NCBI GenBank assembly: GCA_963740525.1
Contig: CAVUEG010000006.1
Location: forward strand, 744,001 to 808,000
Direction: 5' to 3'
Source: CAVUEG01 sp963740525
Lineage (GTDB): Bacteria; Actinomycetota; Actinomycetes; Propionibacteriales; Nocardioidaceae
Length of the DNA stretch: 64,000 bases
Numbering within the stretch: position 1 is the stretch's first letter; each line of letters opens with the position of its first letter. A program made the position numbers and the translations under genes. The notes under the pieces are model-generated. The model saw only the letters and a list, made by a program, of their open reading frames with translations. It was not told the DNA's origin and did not search any database. This document shows, in pieces, positions 10,699-19,309 of the stretch.

Positions 10699-11612
10699 GC
10701 CTCGGCCCGTACGGCGGCGCCCCGGCTCGCACGGTGCGCGGCCAGCGCATCGTTGAGGATGCCCACCAGCTTCGCCGCGCGGATCGGGAGGAGACGGCCG
10801 TCCACAACCGCTCGGTTGGCCGTGGCGCGCGCGAGCACGACGTACGACTCCAGGGTGGTCGGGGCGGACCGCTCGATGTCGAGCAGGTGGGCCCGGACCG
10901 TCTCGACATCGCCGCGGACGATCGGTCCCGTGAGCGCCGCGTCACCGTCGGTGAGTGCGTTGTCCAAGGCAGCGGTCAGCAACGGCCGGAGCGTGGCAGC
11001 GGGCTCGTCGACTCCCGCGGCGGAGAGCAGGTCCATCGCCTGGGCCACCAGCGTGACCAGGTGGTTGGCACCGTGCGCGAGGCCGGCGTGGTAGAGCGTG
11101 CGGCGGTCCTCGGGCACCCAGGTCAGTCGGCCGCCGAGGTCGGCGACCAGGCGCTCCGCGACCTCACGCTCGGCGCCCTCGGCGGTGACACCGAAGGCAC
11201 AGCCGGGCAGCCGCCCGAGGTCGACGGAAGTGCCGGTGAACGTCATGGCCGGGTGCAGGGCGAACGTCCGAGCCCCCACCGCCCGGGCGGGCTCGAGCAC
11301 GGCGAGTCCGTGCCGGCCCGACGTGTGGACGACCAGCTGACCCTCCCGGATCGCACCACTGGCGGCCAGCATCGCGACCACGTTGCCGAGCATGTCGTCC
11401 GGCACGGTCAGCAGCAGCAGGTCGCACGAGCGGGCGACGGCGGTGGGCTTGTCGTTGCGGACACCCGGGAGCAGCGTCTCGATGCGCTGACGGGAGGCGG
11501 TGGAGTCCCCAGCGGCCGCCACGATCTCGTGGCCAGCGGTCCGCAGTGCCGCAGAGAGGACGGCGCCGACTCGACCAGCGCCCACAACCCCGATTCGGGT
11601 CATCGAACTCAT
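10695..11612 (-). CDS. Rossmann-like and DUF2520 domain-containing protein
   Basis: 305 residues. An N-terminal Rossmann fold with GVVGAGRVGAVLSAAL (residues about 7-22) resembles ketopantoate reductase/ProC-type dehydrogenases and is followed by the helical DUF2520 domain (HPAMTFTG, HAGLAHGANHLVTL). Homologues (Rv3603c in M. tuberculosis) lie directly upstream of panC, as here with a 4-bp overlap. That context suggests a role in pantothenate metabolism, possibly ketopantoate reduction; this is inference. The start at 11612 was chosen over 11603 and over a longer frame to 11726, because the Rossmann motif begins just after it and an AAAGG lies upstream. Confidence 0.85.
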   Translation of the reverse strand: MSSMTRIGVVGAGRVGAVLSAALRTAGHEIVAAAGDSTASRQRIETLLPGVRNDKPTAVARSCDLLLLTVPDDMLGNVVAMLAASGAIREGQLVVHTSGRHGLAVLEPARAVGARTFALHPAMTFTGTSVDLGRLPGCAFGVTAEGAEREVAERLVADLGGRLTWVPEDRRTLYHAGLAHGANHLVTLVAQAMDLLSAAGVDEPAATLRPLLTAALDNALTDGDAALTGPIVRGDVETVRAHLLDIERSAPTTLESYVVLARATANRAVVDGRLLPIRAAKLVGILNDALAAHRASRGAAVRAEA

Positions 11613-11744
11613 CGCCTTTCGTTCCAGTCCCTCGCGGGTACCGGACGGTGTGCAGTGGCTCGTGCATCTCGAGATTACGCCGGAGGGGCGACCCGGTGGA
11701 ACAGGTTCGCCGGTGGTCTCGGTCACAGCACCGCGCGACCCACC

Positions 11745-13061
11745 TCACACGGTCAGGGGCCGCCCGGCGGGAAGCCGGGCGGAGTTGGCGGCCCGGACCT
11801 CACGCTCGAAGATCTCCCGGGCCTCGCGGTCGGAGCGGTGCAGGGCAACAAGGCGTACCGGTCCTGGAGGGCTGTCGATGTGCACCGTCGCCAGTCTGAG
11901 CAGGCGCTGCCAAGGGCTCTGGCTGATCCGCAGGGACTGCACCCGGGCATGGGGCACGAAATGGGTGCGCCGGACGAGGGCGCCACCACGACTGGCCAAC
12001 AGCAACGGGTGCTCGGCGACGGCGAGGGCCCAGCGGGTCAGCGGTGCGACCAGCACCGCCCGGCGCGGCGTACGACGCAGGACCAGGCTGTCCGGTTCGA
12101 TGCCGCCGAGCAACCGGCACGCCAGGTCCACCACGAAGTCGCGGTCGCCGACCCAGAGCACTGTCGAGGCGTCGGGCCCACCGGCACCGACACCGGACGA
12201 GCCCGCCGTGCTCACGTCGAGGCGGGCCCACCCGAAGCGGCGCCACAGCCACGGCTCGGTGATCACCACGCCCTGAAGCCTGGTGAGCGAGATGGTCTGC
12301 TGGCTGAGGTCGAACATTCCGCGGCGCACGTGCAGCCCGAGATGGTCCTCGGACAGGACGAAGCCGAAGTTCTCCATCAGGTTGCGCACCAGGACGATCG
12401 CCAGCGTGGCGACGACCGGCACCGCCAGGGACACGAACGCCGGGTGCGCGTGCGTGAGGACCAGGAAGGCGATCACCGGCGCGCACAGCAGGAGGCCCAT
12501 CGACTCGCGGGTGCCGGCCAGGGCCATCACCTGCATCACGTGCGGCACCGCTGCGAGCGTACGACGCTCCTCCTCCGGTGCGGTCCGGGTCTCCCCGGCC
12601 TGCTGGGCGCGCACCTGGTCGCGCCGGCGGAGCAGGACCTGCTTGACCTCCTCGGCGTGCCTCACCGTCAGGTACGCCAGCCGGACCTCGCCCTCATCGC
12701 CGCCAGCGACGTCCATCCGGACCTCCGCGAGCCGGAAGAGTCGCGCCACGAAGGGCTGCACGAGGTCGATCTCCTGGATCCGGTCGATCCGGACTCGCCG
12801 GGACTTCCGGTGGAGCACACCGGTGTCGACCCTGACCTCGTCGTGGGCGAGCCAGAACTTCGTCAGCCACCACGCGGCGGCGCCGTACGCCGCGCCGACT
12901 GCGAGACCGGCGATGACGATCTTGGCGACGAACCCGAACTCACCGCGGACCAGGTCGTTGCGTCCCGCCGCCAGCCCGGCCAGCAGGTAGATGCCGCCGC
13001 GCACGACCGGGGTGAGCGGCGAGAGCCGCTGGAAGGACCGCTTCCGGATGTCGCGGGCCAT
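11745..13061 (-). CDS. PH domain-containing membrane protein, YdbT-like (bPH2 repeats)
   Basis: 438 residues. Hydrophobic segments occur near residues 20-60 and 180-230, and two or more bacterial PH2 (DUF304-type) modules are recognisable from HRKSRRVRIDRIQEIDLVQP, SQQTISLTRLQGVVI and PHARVQSLRISQSPWQR. The family is paired with YdbS-like proteins; in Bacillus YdbST is linked to resistance to certain bacteriocins, but here the role is unknown. The ATG begins one base after the stop of the smaller PH protein, so they are surely co-expressed. Context with the pan/nad operon gives no functional hint. Confidence 0.8.
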   Translation of the reverse strand: MARDIRKRSFQRLSPLTPVVRGGIYLLAGLAAGRNDLVRGEFGFVAKIVIAGLAVGAAYGAAAWWLTKFWLAHDEVRVDTGVLHRKSRRVRIDRIQEIDLVQPFVARLFRLAEVRMDVAGGDEGEVRLAYLTVRHAEEVKQVLLRRRDQVRAQQAGETRTAPEEERRTLAAVPHVMQVMALAGTRESMGLLLCAPVIAFLVLTHAHPAFVSLAVPVVATLAIVLVRNLMENFGFVLSEDHLGLHVRRGMFDLSQQTISLTRLQGVVITEPWLWRRFGWARLDVSTAGSSGVGAGGPDASTVLWVGDRDFVVDLACRLLGGIEPDSLVLRRTPRRAVLVAPLTRWALAVAEHPLLLASRGGALVRRTHFVPHARVQSLRISQSPWQRLLRLATVHIDSPPGPVRLVALHRSDREAREIFEREVRAANSARLPAGRPLTV

Positions 13062-13062
13062 G

Positions 13063-13557
13063 CTAGAGACCCGCTGCCTGGGCCTCGCCGAGCTCGGTGA
13101 GGCGGTCGCGCAGCCGCGCTGCCTCCCGACGGGTCAGGCCGGGAATCGTGGCCTCGGTCCTGGCCGAGGCGGTGTGGAGGCGGATCCTGGCCAGCCCGAA
13201 GAGCTGCTCGACCGGCCCGGCAGTGACCTCGACGTACTGCATCCGGCCGTAGGGAACGGCGATCATCTCGCGGTAGAGCGCGCCCCGACGGACGTAGAGC
13301 TCCTCGCCTCGCTCGGCGTAGCCCCAGGACCGCACGATCCGTCCGATCATGACCCAGGCGATCAGGGCCAGGCCGACGACGCCGAGCAGGGCGTCGTCGG
13401 CGACGTCACTCCACTCGGGGAGGCGCCGCGCCACCACACGCAGGGCGACGACGACCGAGGCCACGACACACAGGAGCACCACACGGCGCATCTGTCGCAG
13501 CTGCCAGGAGACCGGGGTCCAGTGCAGGTCCGGCGCTCCGAAGAGTTCCTCGGTCAC
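13063..13557 (-). CDS. PH domain-containing membrane protein, YdbS-like (bPH2)
   Basis: 164 residues with two membrane helices (about 25-45 and 55-78) and one bPH2 domain. ELYVRRGALYREMIAVPYGR followed by MQYVEVTAGPVEQLFGLA is the usual signature, then a short tail. It forms a two-gene unit with the larger PH protein downstream. The start is a GTG at 13557 with no strong ribosome site. The molecular function is not established. Confidence 0.8.
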   Translation of the reverse strand: MTEELFGAPDLHWTPVSWQLRQMRRVVLLCVVASVVVALRVVARRLPEWSDVADDALLGVVGLALIAWVMIGRIVRSWGYAERGEELYVRRGALYREMIAVPYGRMQYVEVTAGPVEQLFGLARIRLHTASARTEATIPGLTRREAARLRDRLTELGEAQAAGL

Positions 13558-13596
13558 GGCACGAGCCTAGGGCCGCACTCCTCTGCCCTCAGCAGA

Positions 13597-14535
13597 TCAG
13601 AGCAAGCCCTTGTCGCTCAGGTAGGTCTTGGCAACATCCTCTGGCTTCTCCCGGTCGGTGCCGACCTTCCCGTTCAGCGTCGTCAGGTCGTCCGTGGTCA
13701 GGGTCGACATGAGCTTGTTCAGCACGTCGGCGACGTCGGGGTTGGCGTCGAGGAAGTCGGAGCTGACCGCCGGGACCAGGTTCTGTGCCGGCTGGATCCC
13801 CTTGTCGTCCTCGAGGATCACCAGACCCTGAGAGGCCAGCGACCCGTCGGTGGTGCTGGTCTCGCCGAGGACCGCCTCGCCCTTGAGCACCGAGTCGTAG
13901 GTCTGCGGGGAGGCGTAGCCGAGCGGGAGCAGCTGGGAGATGTCGATCCCGTAGGTGCTGCTCAGCCCGCCCTCGCAGTCGGAGCGGCCCTGGCAGTCCG
14001 GCGCCGCCGCGAGCTTGACCGGCTGGCCCATCGCCGCCAGGTCGGACAGGGTGGTCAGGCTGTTGTCGTCTGCGAACTTCTTCGTGACGAAGAAGGCGTT
14101 CTGGTCGGTGGCCTCCGACGGGTCGAGCAAGGTGATGCCGGCGTCCTTCGCGAGCGGCTCGATCGCCGACAGCGACTCCTGCGCATCGTTCGTGGTGAGC
14201 GAATTCGCCTTCGGTCCGTTCTTCGTGATGTTCAGGAAGTCGCCGATACCGGCGATGTACTCCGGGACCACGTCGATCGAGCCGGGGAACTGCTTCATGT
14301 AGACGTCACGGGTGTCGGTGAGCTTCACGGTGACGGAGTACCCGGCGTTCTCGAGCACCTGGCGGTACATCTCGGCGACCAGGGTCGCTTCTGGGAACTT
14401 CTGACCGGAGAGAGTCAGGCTGCCCTTGTCCTTCGACCCGGTGTCACCGGAGCCGAGGTCGTCTCCGGCGCACGCGGCGACGGTGAACATGGCGCCGACG
14501 GCCAGGGCCGCGACGAGGATCCGACGAACGTGCAT
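13597..14535 (-). CDS. Glycine betaine/osmoprotectant ABC transporter substrate-binding lipoprotein
   Basis: 312 residues. The N-terminus is a lipoprotein signal with lipobox VAAC (Cys22). The mature part matches the OpuAC/ProX-type fold: LTLSGQKFPEATLVAEMYRQ, then IDVVPEYIAGIGDFL, and a C-terminal KPEDVAKTYLSDKGL. It binds a quaternary-amine osmolyte (glycine betaine, choline or carnitine) outside the membrane and delivers it to the two permeases. The start at 14535 is fixed by the signal peptide and an AGGTGG 6 bp upstream. It is last in the permease-permease-SBP transcript, after a small hairpin. Confidence 0.9.
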   Translation of the reverse strand: MHVRRILVAALAVGAMFTVAACAGDDLGSGDTGSKDKGSLTLSGQKFPEATLVAEMYRQVLENAGYSVTVKLTDTRDVYMKQFPGSIDVVPEYIAGIGDFLNITKNGPKANSLTTNDAQESLSAIEPLAKDAGITLLDPSEATDQNAFFVTKKFADDNSLTTLSDLAAMGQPVKLAAAPDCQGRSDCEGGLSSTYGIDISQLLPLGYASPQTYDSVLKGEAVLGETSTTDGSLASQGLVILEDDKGIQPAQNLVPAVSSDFLDANPDVADVLNKLMSTLTTDDLTTLNGKVGTDREKPEDVAKTYLSDKGLL

Positions 14536-14582
14536 GGGGTACCACCTTCTGTGTCCCGTGACCTCGGCCACGCGTTTCCGGT

Positions 14583-14601
14583 GGGCCGCCATGGGCGGCC
14601 C
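14583..14601 (-). terminator. Intra-operon hairpin between permease and binding-protein genes
   Basis: GGGCCGCC-ATG-GGCGGCCC, a perfect 8-bp stem with a 3-base loop, sits in the 76-bp gap between the second permease gene and the substrate-binding lipoprotein gene. It could be a partial terminator or a 5'-end stabiliser that raises binding-protein mRNA over permease mRNA, as in other binding-protein-dependent transporters. No T-run. Confidence 0.5.
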
Positions 14602-14611
14602 GTCTAGAGCA

Positions 14612-15349
14612 TCATCCCGTTTCGGACTGGCCAGCGCGAGCCCCTTGACGGTCTTGTGACCTGCGGTGCCCCCGCATCGGGTCGGCCAAACGCTGACCGC
14701 CCGCTGCGAGCACCTCCAGCACCAGGGCCACGAGGGCCACAACCACGGCGCCGGCGAAACCCTTCCCGTAGTCGCTGCGGTAGAAGCCGTCGGTGATCAC
14801 CCGTCCCAGACCGGGTCCGGCCACCAGCGCCGCGATCGTCGCCGTCGCCCACACCTGGACCAGGGCCAGGCGGAGGCCGGCCACGACCAGAGGCAGGGCC
14901 AATGGGAGCTCCACCCTCATGAAGAGCTGGCTGGCCCGCATCCCCATCCCGCGCGAGGCCTCCCTGAGCTCCTCGGGGACCTCACGCACCGCCACGTAGG
15001 CGTTGGTGATGACGGGAGGCAGGGCGAACAGCGTCAGCGCGATCAGGGTGGCCAGGCCGGCGCGTCCGTAGGGCCCCAGCACCGCGGTGCCCGCCGGGCC
15101 GACACTGAGCAGGACCAGGACCGCGAAGGTGGGCACCGCCCGGCCGATGTTGGAGATGTTGATCGCCAGGAAGCCGCCCTTGCCGACGTGCCCCAGCCAC
15201 AGCGCGATCGGCAGACCGATGGCTGCCGCGAGCACCAGGGCGGTGAACGTGAGCAGGAGCTGTTCCACGAGCAGGTCGAGCATGCCCCCGTTGCCGCTCC
15301 AGTGGGATCCGTCGACGAGGTAGGACCAGGCGTCGTTGATGAGTCTCAT
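14612..15349 (-). CDS. Osmoprotectant ABC transporter permease (OpuCD/ProW type)
   Basis: 245 residues with about six membrane helices. The loop that contacts the ATPase (EAA loop) reads EELREASRGMGMRASQLFMRVELPLALP, shown here only in part: EELREASRGMGM. The N-terminal MRLINDAWSYLVDGSHW resembles other actinobacterial OpuC permeases. The ATG at 15349 overlaps the stop of the preceding permease gene (ATGA), so both subunits are translated together. A longer upstream frame has no family match. Confidence 0.9.
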   Translation of the reverse strand: MRLINDAWSYLVDGSHWSGNGGMLDLLVEQLLLTFTALVLAAAIGLPIALWLGHVGKGGFLAINISNIGRAVPTFAVLVLLSVGPAGTAVLGPYGRAGLATLIALTLFALPPVITNAYVAVREVPEELREASRGMGMRASQLFMRVELPLALPLVVAGLRLALVQVWATATIAALVAGPGLGRVITDGFYRSDYGKGFAGAVVVALVALVLEVLAAGGQRLADPMRGHRRSQDRQGARAGQSETG

Positions 15350-16056
15350 CGGCTTGCCCGCGTCCACGGTGTGAGCACTCGCTCGGCGCCCAGGAGCAGG
15401 ACGTCGAGGACCACGGCCAGGGCCACGCACAGCACGCTGGCGGCCAGGATCTCGGCCTTGAAGCTGGTCTGGACTCCGTCGGAGAGCAGGTTGCCCAGCC
15501 CGCCGTACGACACCAGCGTGCCGACCGTCGTCAGCGCCACCGTCGAGACCGTGGCGACGCGGAGGCCGGCCATCAGCACCGGCAGGGCCAGCGGGAGCTC
15601 GACCTTGAGCAGCAGCCGTGTCGGGGAGTACCCGAGCCCGACCGCCGACTCTCGTACGTCGTCGGGCACCGAGCGCAGCCCCTCGAGCGCGTTGCGCACC
15701 AAGATCGTGAGGGAGTACAGCGCGAGCCCGATGATCACCGTCGTCGGGGTGAGCCCGGTGAACGGGACGATCAGCGGGAACAGGGCCAGCGACGGGATCG
15801 TGTACAGCGCGGTCGAGACCCCGAGGATCGCCGACTCGAGCCTCGGGTAACGCCGTGCCACCAGCGCCAGCGGTAGCGCGACAAGGAGCCCGGCCAGGAC
15901 CGAGACCGCGGTGATCCAGAGATGCTGGACCGTGGCGGCCACCAGCTCGTCGCTGCGGTCAACGAGGTACGCCGGGCAGAACCAGTCGTTGACCACCCGG
16001 CTGTAACACGACGTGTCGGAAGCCGCGGCCGTCAGCCCGCCCACCAGTAGGGTCAC
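15346..16056 (-). CDS. Osmoprotectant ABC transporter permease (OpuCB/ProW type)
   Basis: About 216-236 residues with six predicted helices. VQHLWITAVSVLAGLLVALP opens helix 1, ALYTIPSLALFPLIVPFTGL is the typical OpuC segment, and the EAA loop starts VRESAVGLGYSPTRLL. The start is uncertain: GTG codons at 16056, 16044 and 15996 are all in frame, and none has a good ribosome site. 15996 (VVNDWFCPAYL) also fits family N-termini. The open frame continues far upstream antisense to the ATPase gene, but that part has no homology. Divergent from the ATPase gene. Confidence 0.85.
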   Translation of the reverse strand: MTLLVGGLTAAASDTSCYSRVVNDWFCPAYLVDRSDELVAATVQHLWITAVSVLAGLLVALPLALVARRYPRLESAILGVSTALYTIPSLALFPLIVPFTGLTPTTVIIGLALYSLTILVRNALEGLRSVPDDVRESAVGLGYSPTRLLLKVELPLALPVLMAGLRVATVSTVALTTVGTLVSYGGLGNLLSDGVQTSFKAEILAASVLCVALAVVLDVLLLGAERVLTPWTRASR

Positions 16057-16119
16057 AGCATGGACCGTAGCGGAAGCGAGCCGAGCGCAGCGGACGGCTC
16101 GAACACCGGCGAGGACCCG

Positions 16120-17109
16120 ATGATCCGGCTCGAGGGTGTCGGGAAGACCTACGCCGACGGGACGGTCGCCGTACAGCAGCTCGACCTCGACGTCCCCCAG
16201 GGCGAGGTGGTCGTGCTGGTCGGACCGTCCGGGTGCGGCAAGTCCACCACCCTGAAGATGGTCAACCGGCTGATCGAGCCGACCACCGGCCGGATCCAGC
16301 TCGACGGTGACGACGTGACCAAGGTGGACCCGGTGGACCTGCGTCGCCGCATCGGCTACGTGATCCAGCAGGTGGGTCTCTTCCCCCACCAGACGATCGC
16401 CAGCAACGTCGCCACCGTGCCGAGCCTGCTCGGGTGGGACCGGTCGAAAGCTCGGGAGCGCGCCCGCGAGCTCATGGACCTCGTCGGCCTCGACCCCGAC
16501 GTCTACGCCGACCGCTACCCCCAGCAGCTCTCCGGCGGCCAGCGTCAGCGCGTCGGCGTTGCCCGTGCCCTGGCGGCCGACCCCCCGGTGCTGCTCATGG
16601 ACGAGCCGTTCGGTGCCGTGGACCCGGTCGTCCGTGGCCGGCTCCAGGACGAGTTCCTCCGCCTCCAGCGGGACCTGGGCAAGACCGTGATGCTGGTGAC
16701 GCACGACATCGACGAAGCCGTGAAGATGGGCGACCGCGTGGCGGTCTTCGCGGCGGGCGGGCGCCTGGCCCAGTACGACGTACCGGCCCGGATCCTCGGC
16801 CAGCCGGCCGACGAATTCGTGGCCGAGTTCGTCGGCGCGTCCCGAGGGCTGCGGCGACTCTCGGTCACGCCGATCAGTCGCGAGGACCTCGAGCCCCTGG
16901 ACAGCGTCAAGGCCTCCGAGCTGGCCGGCACTCTCGAGCTGAGCTCGTCGCTCGAGGACGCGCTGGCACTGATGATGCGCAACGACATCGCGATGATCGG
17001 CATCACCGACCGGGCGAACTTCGCGGGAGTGCTCACCCCCAACGGAGTGCACGCGGCGCTCCGCCGGTCGGTCTCGCGGGCCGAGCAGGAGCCGCGGGAC
17101 AGCGCCTAG
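16120..17109 (+). CDS. Osmoprotectant ABC transporter ATP-binding protein (OpuCA/ProV type)
   Basis: 329 residues. Walker A GPSGCGKST (residues about 37-45), Q-loop IQQVGLFPHQ, signature LSGGQRQR, Walker B VLLMDEPFGAVD and H-loop LVTHD are all intact. After residue about 240 a tail with SSLEDALALMMRNDIAMIGI looks like a single degenerate CBS module, the part that senses ionic strength in OpuA-type transporters. The ATG at 16120 has a GAGG 7 bp upstream, which decides it over 16060. The gene is divergent from both permeases, which is unusual. Its stop shares 4 bp (CTAG) with the stop of the convergent acetyltransferase gene. Confidence 0.92.
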   Translation: MIRLEGVGKTYADGTVAVQQLDLDVPQGEVVVLVGPSGCGKSTTLKMVNRLIEPTTGRIQLDGDDVTKVDPVDLRRRIGYVIQQVGLFPHQTIASNVATVPSLLGWDRSKARERARELMDLVGLDPDVYADRYPQQLSGGQRQRVGVARALAADPPVLLMDEPFGAVDPVVRGRLQDEFLRLQRDLGKTVMLVTHDIDEAVKMGDRVAVFAAGGRLAQYDVPARILGQPADEFVAEFVGASRGLRRLSVTPISREDLEPLDSVKASELAGTLELSSSLEDALALMMRNDIAMIGITDRANFAGVLTPNGVHAALRRSVSRAEQEPRDSA

Positions 17110-18164
17110 CCCTCGACCGGCACGTCCTTGTGCCAGGACTCGGTGATGTACTTCGTCGCCCAGCCCATGGAGGTGTAGAGACCGTCCGCCCCCGTGGGCG
17201 AGTCGGCGTCGACCTCGAGGCCGACCCGGTCCCGGCCGCGGCTCGCGGCGTCGGCGATGATCGTGTTCAACAGGGCCTTGGCGACGCCCCTGCCGCGGGC
17301 GTTCTCCAGCACCCCGATGTAGGCGACATAGCTGCCGTCGGGCTCGCCGTCCCCGCCCTCCGACACCGTGCCGACCAGCGCGCCCGCGGGCTGGAGGTCA
17401 CCGCTCTCGTCGGTCACCTCGGCCAGCCACCAGTGGTCCCACCGGTGGCCGGGGTCCTCGCGGAGCCGGAAGACGAACTCGTCGAAGCTCTCCTCGTGGG
17501 AGTTGAAGTGGTCGGCGAACGCCTGCTCGAGCACGTCGTGCACGGCCCGGAGGTCCTCCTCGTCGGGCATCCCGCTGCCGACTCGGCGTACCGGGCGGAT
17601 CACGCGTCCGTCCTCGTCGACCGGCTCGAGCCCCGCCTCGTCAGGGGTGACCGGGCGGTTCATCTGCCACCAGGTCCGCACCTTGTCGAATCCGGCGGCC
17701 TCAAGCCAGCGGTGCTGACGGTCGTCGTCCTCGAACGCACCCGTATCGATCTGCTGTACGGCGAGCCCGCGCTGGGTGCCGATCCGGACCGCCTGGAGCT
17801 CGGCCCACTCGAAGAGCAGCGCCGCACACCGGTCCGCCAGACCGCTCTCGAGCGACCGGTCCACGACGGCGATCAGCATCATGCGTCCGGCAGCGCGGTC
17901 GTGGACGCTCGCCCAGGCCCGGGCGGCGCGACGCTCGTCGCGGACGATGACGTTCTCGCGGAGCTTGGCCCCGAGGGCCGAGAGCTCGACCATCACGTCG
18001 TCCTCGGAGGAGGACGCCCATCCCCGGGCTCGCTTCTCGTGACGACGCAGCAGGGCGGTCAGCTCGTCGACATCGGACTCGTCGGCGGCCCCTACCGTCC
18101 ATCCCTGCGGTAGGCCGTGGCTGGCTGCGGGATCGGCGAATGTCTCGAGCTCAGGTGAGGTCAC
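17106..18164 (-). CDS. GNAT family N-acetyltransferase with two GNAT-like domains (MshD-like)
   Basis: 352 residues. The C-terminal GNAT domain has the acetyl-CoA signature YIGVLENARGRGVAKALL (R/Q-x-x-G-x-G/A). The N-terminal half is a degenerate GNAT-like domain with no clear CoA loop. The tandem layout resembles mycothiol synthase MshD, but the substrate cannot be told from sequence. Start GTG at 18164, chosen because conserved sequence begins just after it and a longer frame to 18320 overlaps the neighbour without homology. It is 37 bp downstream of the coiled-coil protein at the end of the folate operon. Confidence 0.8.
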   Translation of the reverse strand: MTSPELETFADPAASHGLPQGWTVGAADESDVDELTALLRRHEKRARGWASSSEDDVMVELSALGAKLRENVIVRDERRAARAWASVHDRAAGRMMLIAVVDRSLESGLADRCAALLFEWAELQAVRIGTQRGLAVQQIDTGAFEDDDRQHRWLEAAGFDKVRTWWQMNRPVTPDEAGLEPVDEDGRVIRPVRRVGSGMPDEEDLRAVHDVLEQAFADHFNSHEESFDEFVFRLREDPGHRWDHWWLAEVTDESGDLQPAGALVGTVSEGGDGEPDGSYVAYIGVLENARGRGVAKALLNTIIADAASRGRDRVGLEVDADSPTGADGLYTSMGWATKYITESWHKDVPVEG

Positions 18165-18201
18165 CCGGGCATTGTGCCAAAGTCGGGCGGGATACTCGGC
18201 T

Positions 18202-18816
18202 TCAGGCGCCGCTGGCGTGTGCTCCGGCGTCCACGGGCGACTGCTTCTTCTCGTCCCAGGCGAGCAGGTCCACGATCGTGTCGGCGTCGCGGTCGAAGCC
18301 CTCCCAGGTGGCGAGCTCATCGGCTTCCTCGGCGAGGCGGATGTGCAGCGCCTCCTCGAGCTCGGCGACCTTCTCCTGCGCGTCGTTGGCGCGGCGGGAC
18401 TCCCGCTGCACCCGCAGTTCGGCCTCGATGGCGCGCTTCTCGGCCAGCACCACGGTCGCCTCGAGCTCGCGGATCGTACGCCGGCTCACCGAGAGCCGCT
18501 CGGTCATCGAGGTGGTGAACTCGGCGTGCTCGGCCGCCCGCTCGCTGAACATCGTGCGGTAGGCCTGGGCCTGGTTGACGCGCTCGGCGGCTGTCTGCGA
18601 CCTGGTCTGAAGCACCTCGGTCCAGATGATCCTGGCCGACGCCCAACCGCAGACGAGGGCGAGCACAGATGAGGCGCTGAGCAGCGCCGGAGACTGAGTC
18701 GGGAGGGCGAGGGCGACGGCGACGGTGGCTGCGGAGAGCAGCGCGACCGCGACCGTGACGCGAACGCTGCGCTGACGACGACGGCTCGGCGGCCGCTGCG
18801 GGGAAGAAGTGGCCAT
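18202..18816 (-). CDS. Membrane-anchored coiled-coil protein of unknown function
   Basis: 204 residues. A basic N-terminus (SRRRQRSVR) is followed by two closely spaced hydrophobic helices (about 20-40 and 45-63), then a long charged heptad-rich helix (about 65-170) and an acidic C-terminus. The family was not recognised. It resembles cytoplasm-facing membrane scaffolds in outline only. It lies 4 bp downstream of the DUF3180 gene and is expected to be part of the ftsH-fol transcript. Confidence 0.65.
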   Translation of the reverse strand: MATSSPQRPPSRRRQRSVRVTVAVALLSAATVAVALALPTQSPALLSASSVLALVCGWASARIIWTEVLQTRSQTAAERVNQAQAYRTMFSERAAEHAEFTTSMTERLSVSRRTIRELEATVVLAEKRAIEAELRVQRESRRANDAQEKVAELEEALHIRLAEEADELATWEGFDRDADTIVDLLAWDEKKQSPVDAGAHASGA

Positions 18817-18820
18817 GAGC

Positions 18821-19309
18821 TCAGCGTAGGTCCGGATCGTCGTCCTTCTGGATCCGACACGCGCGTTCGAGTGTGAGTGCCGCCACCATCAACAACAGGC
18901 CGCCGACCCCGGCCAGGCCGGCGTGGACGGCCCGTTCACGGGCAAGCGCGGCCTCGGTCCGGCCCAGGAAGGCGAGTGCGTAGCCGAGGTAGCCGCTCCC
19001 CACCGCCGCGCCGGCGAGCGCGCACGCCTTGCCCAGCACCAGCCGGTTGACTGCCTGGTGCGGCTCGAGACGCTCGTGCCTGCGGTGCAGGGAGCGCCAG
19101 GTCAGGAAGCTCACCGCGGCCACGATCGCCGCGACGAAGTACAGCGCCAGCACCTGCAGCCAGGGCACCACCGGCGCCACCCCGTGGATCCGCACCGCGG
19201 CCGGGCGGACCGACCAGCCCAGTACCAGGCCCACCACCGCGAACGCGGCCAGGGCTGCGGCGCTGGTGGTCCGGACGTGGCCGGGTTGCGGCTCGGGCTC
19301 CTGGCTCAC
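18821..19309 (-). CDS. DUF3180 domain-containing membrane protein
   Basis: 162 residues with four predicted helices: about 16-33, 48-68, 92-112 and 132-150. The conserved segment NRLVLGKACALAGAAVGSGY in the third helix and LTLERACRIQ at the end mark DUF3180 (M. tuberculosis Rv3605c). Function is unknown, but it follows folK across actinobacteria. Its ATG overlaps the folK stop (ATGA). Confidence 0.85.
   Translation of the reverse strand: MSQEPEPQPGHVRTTSAAALAAFAVVGLVLGWSVRPAAVRIHGVAPVVPWLQVLALYFVAAIVAAVSFLTWRSLHRRHERLEPHQAVNRLVLGKACALAGAAVGSGYLGYALAFLGRTEAALARERAVHAGLAGVGGLLLMVAALTLERACRIQKDDDPDLR

Noticed and set aside
16057..17052. N-terminal extension of the osmoprotectant permease frame, antisense to the ATPase gene
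   Set aside because: No permease homology upstream of about 16056, and the ATPase on the other strand has full conserved motifs there.
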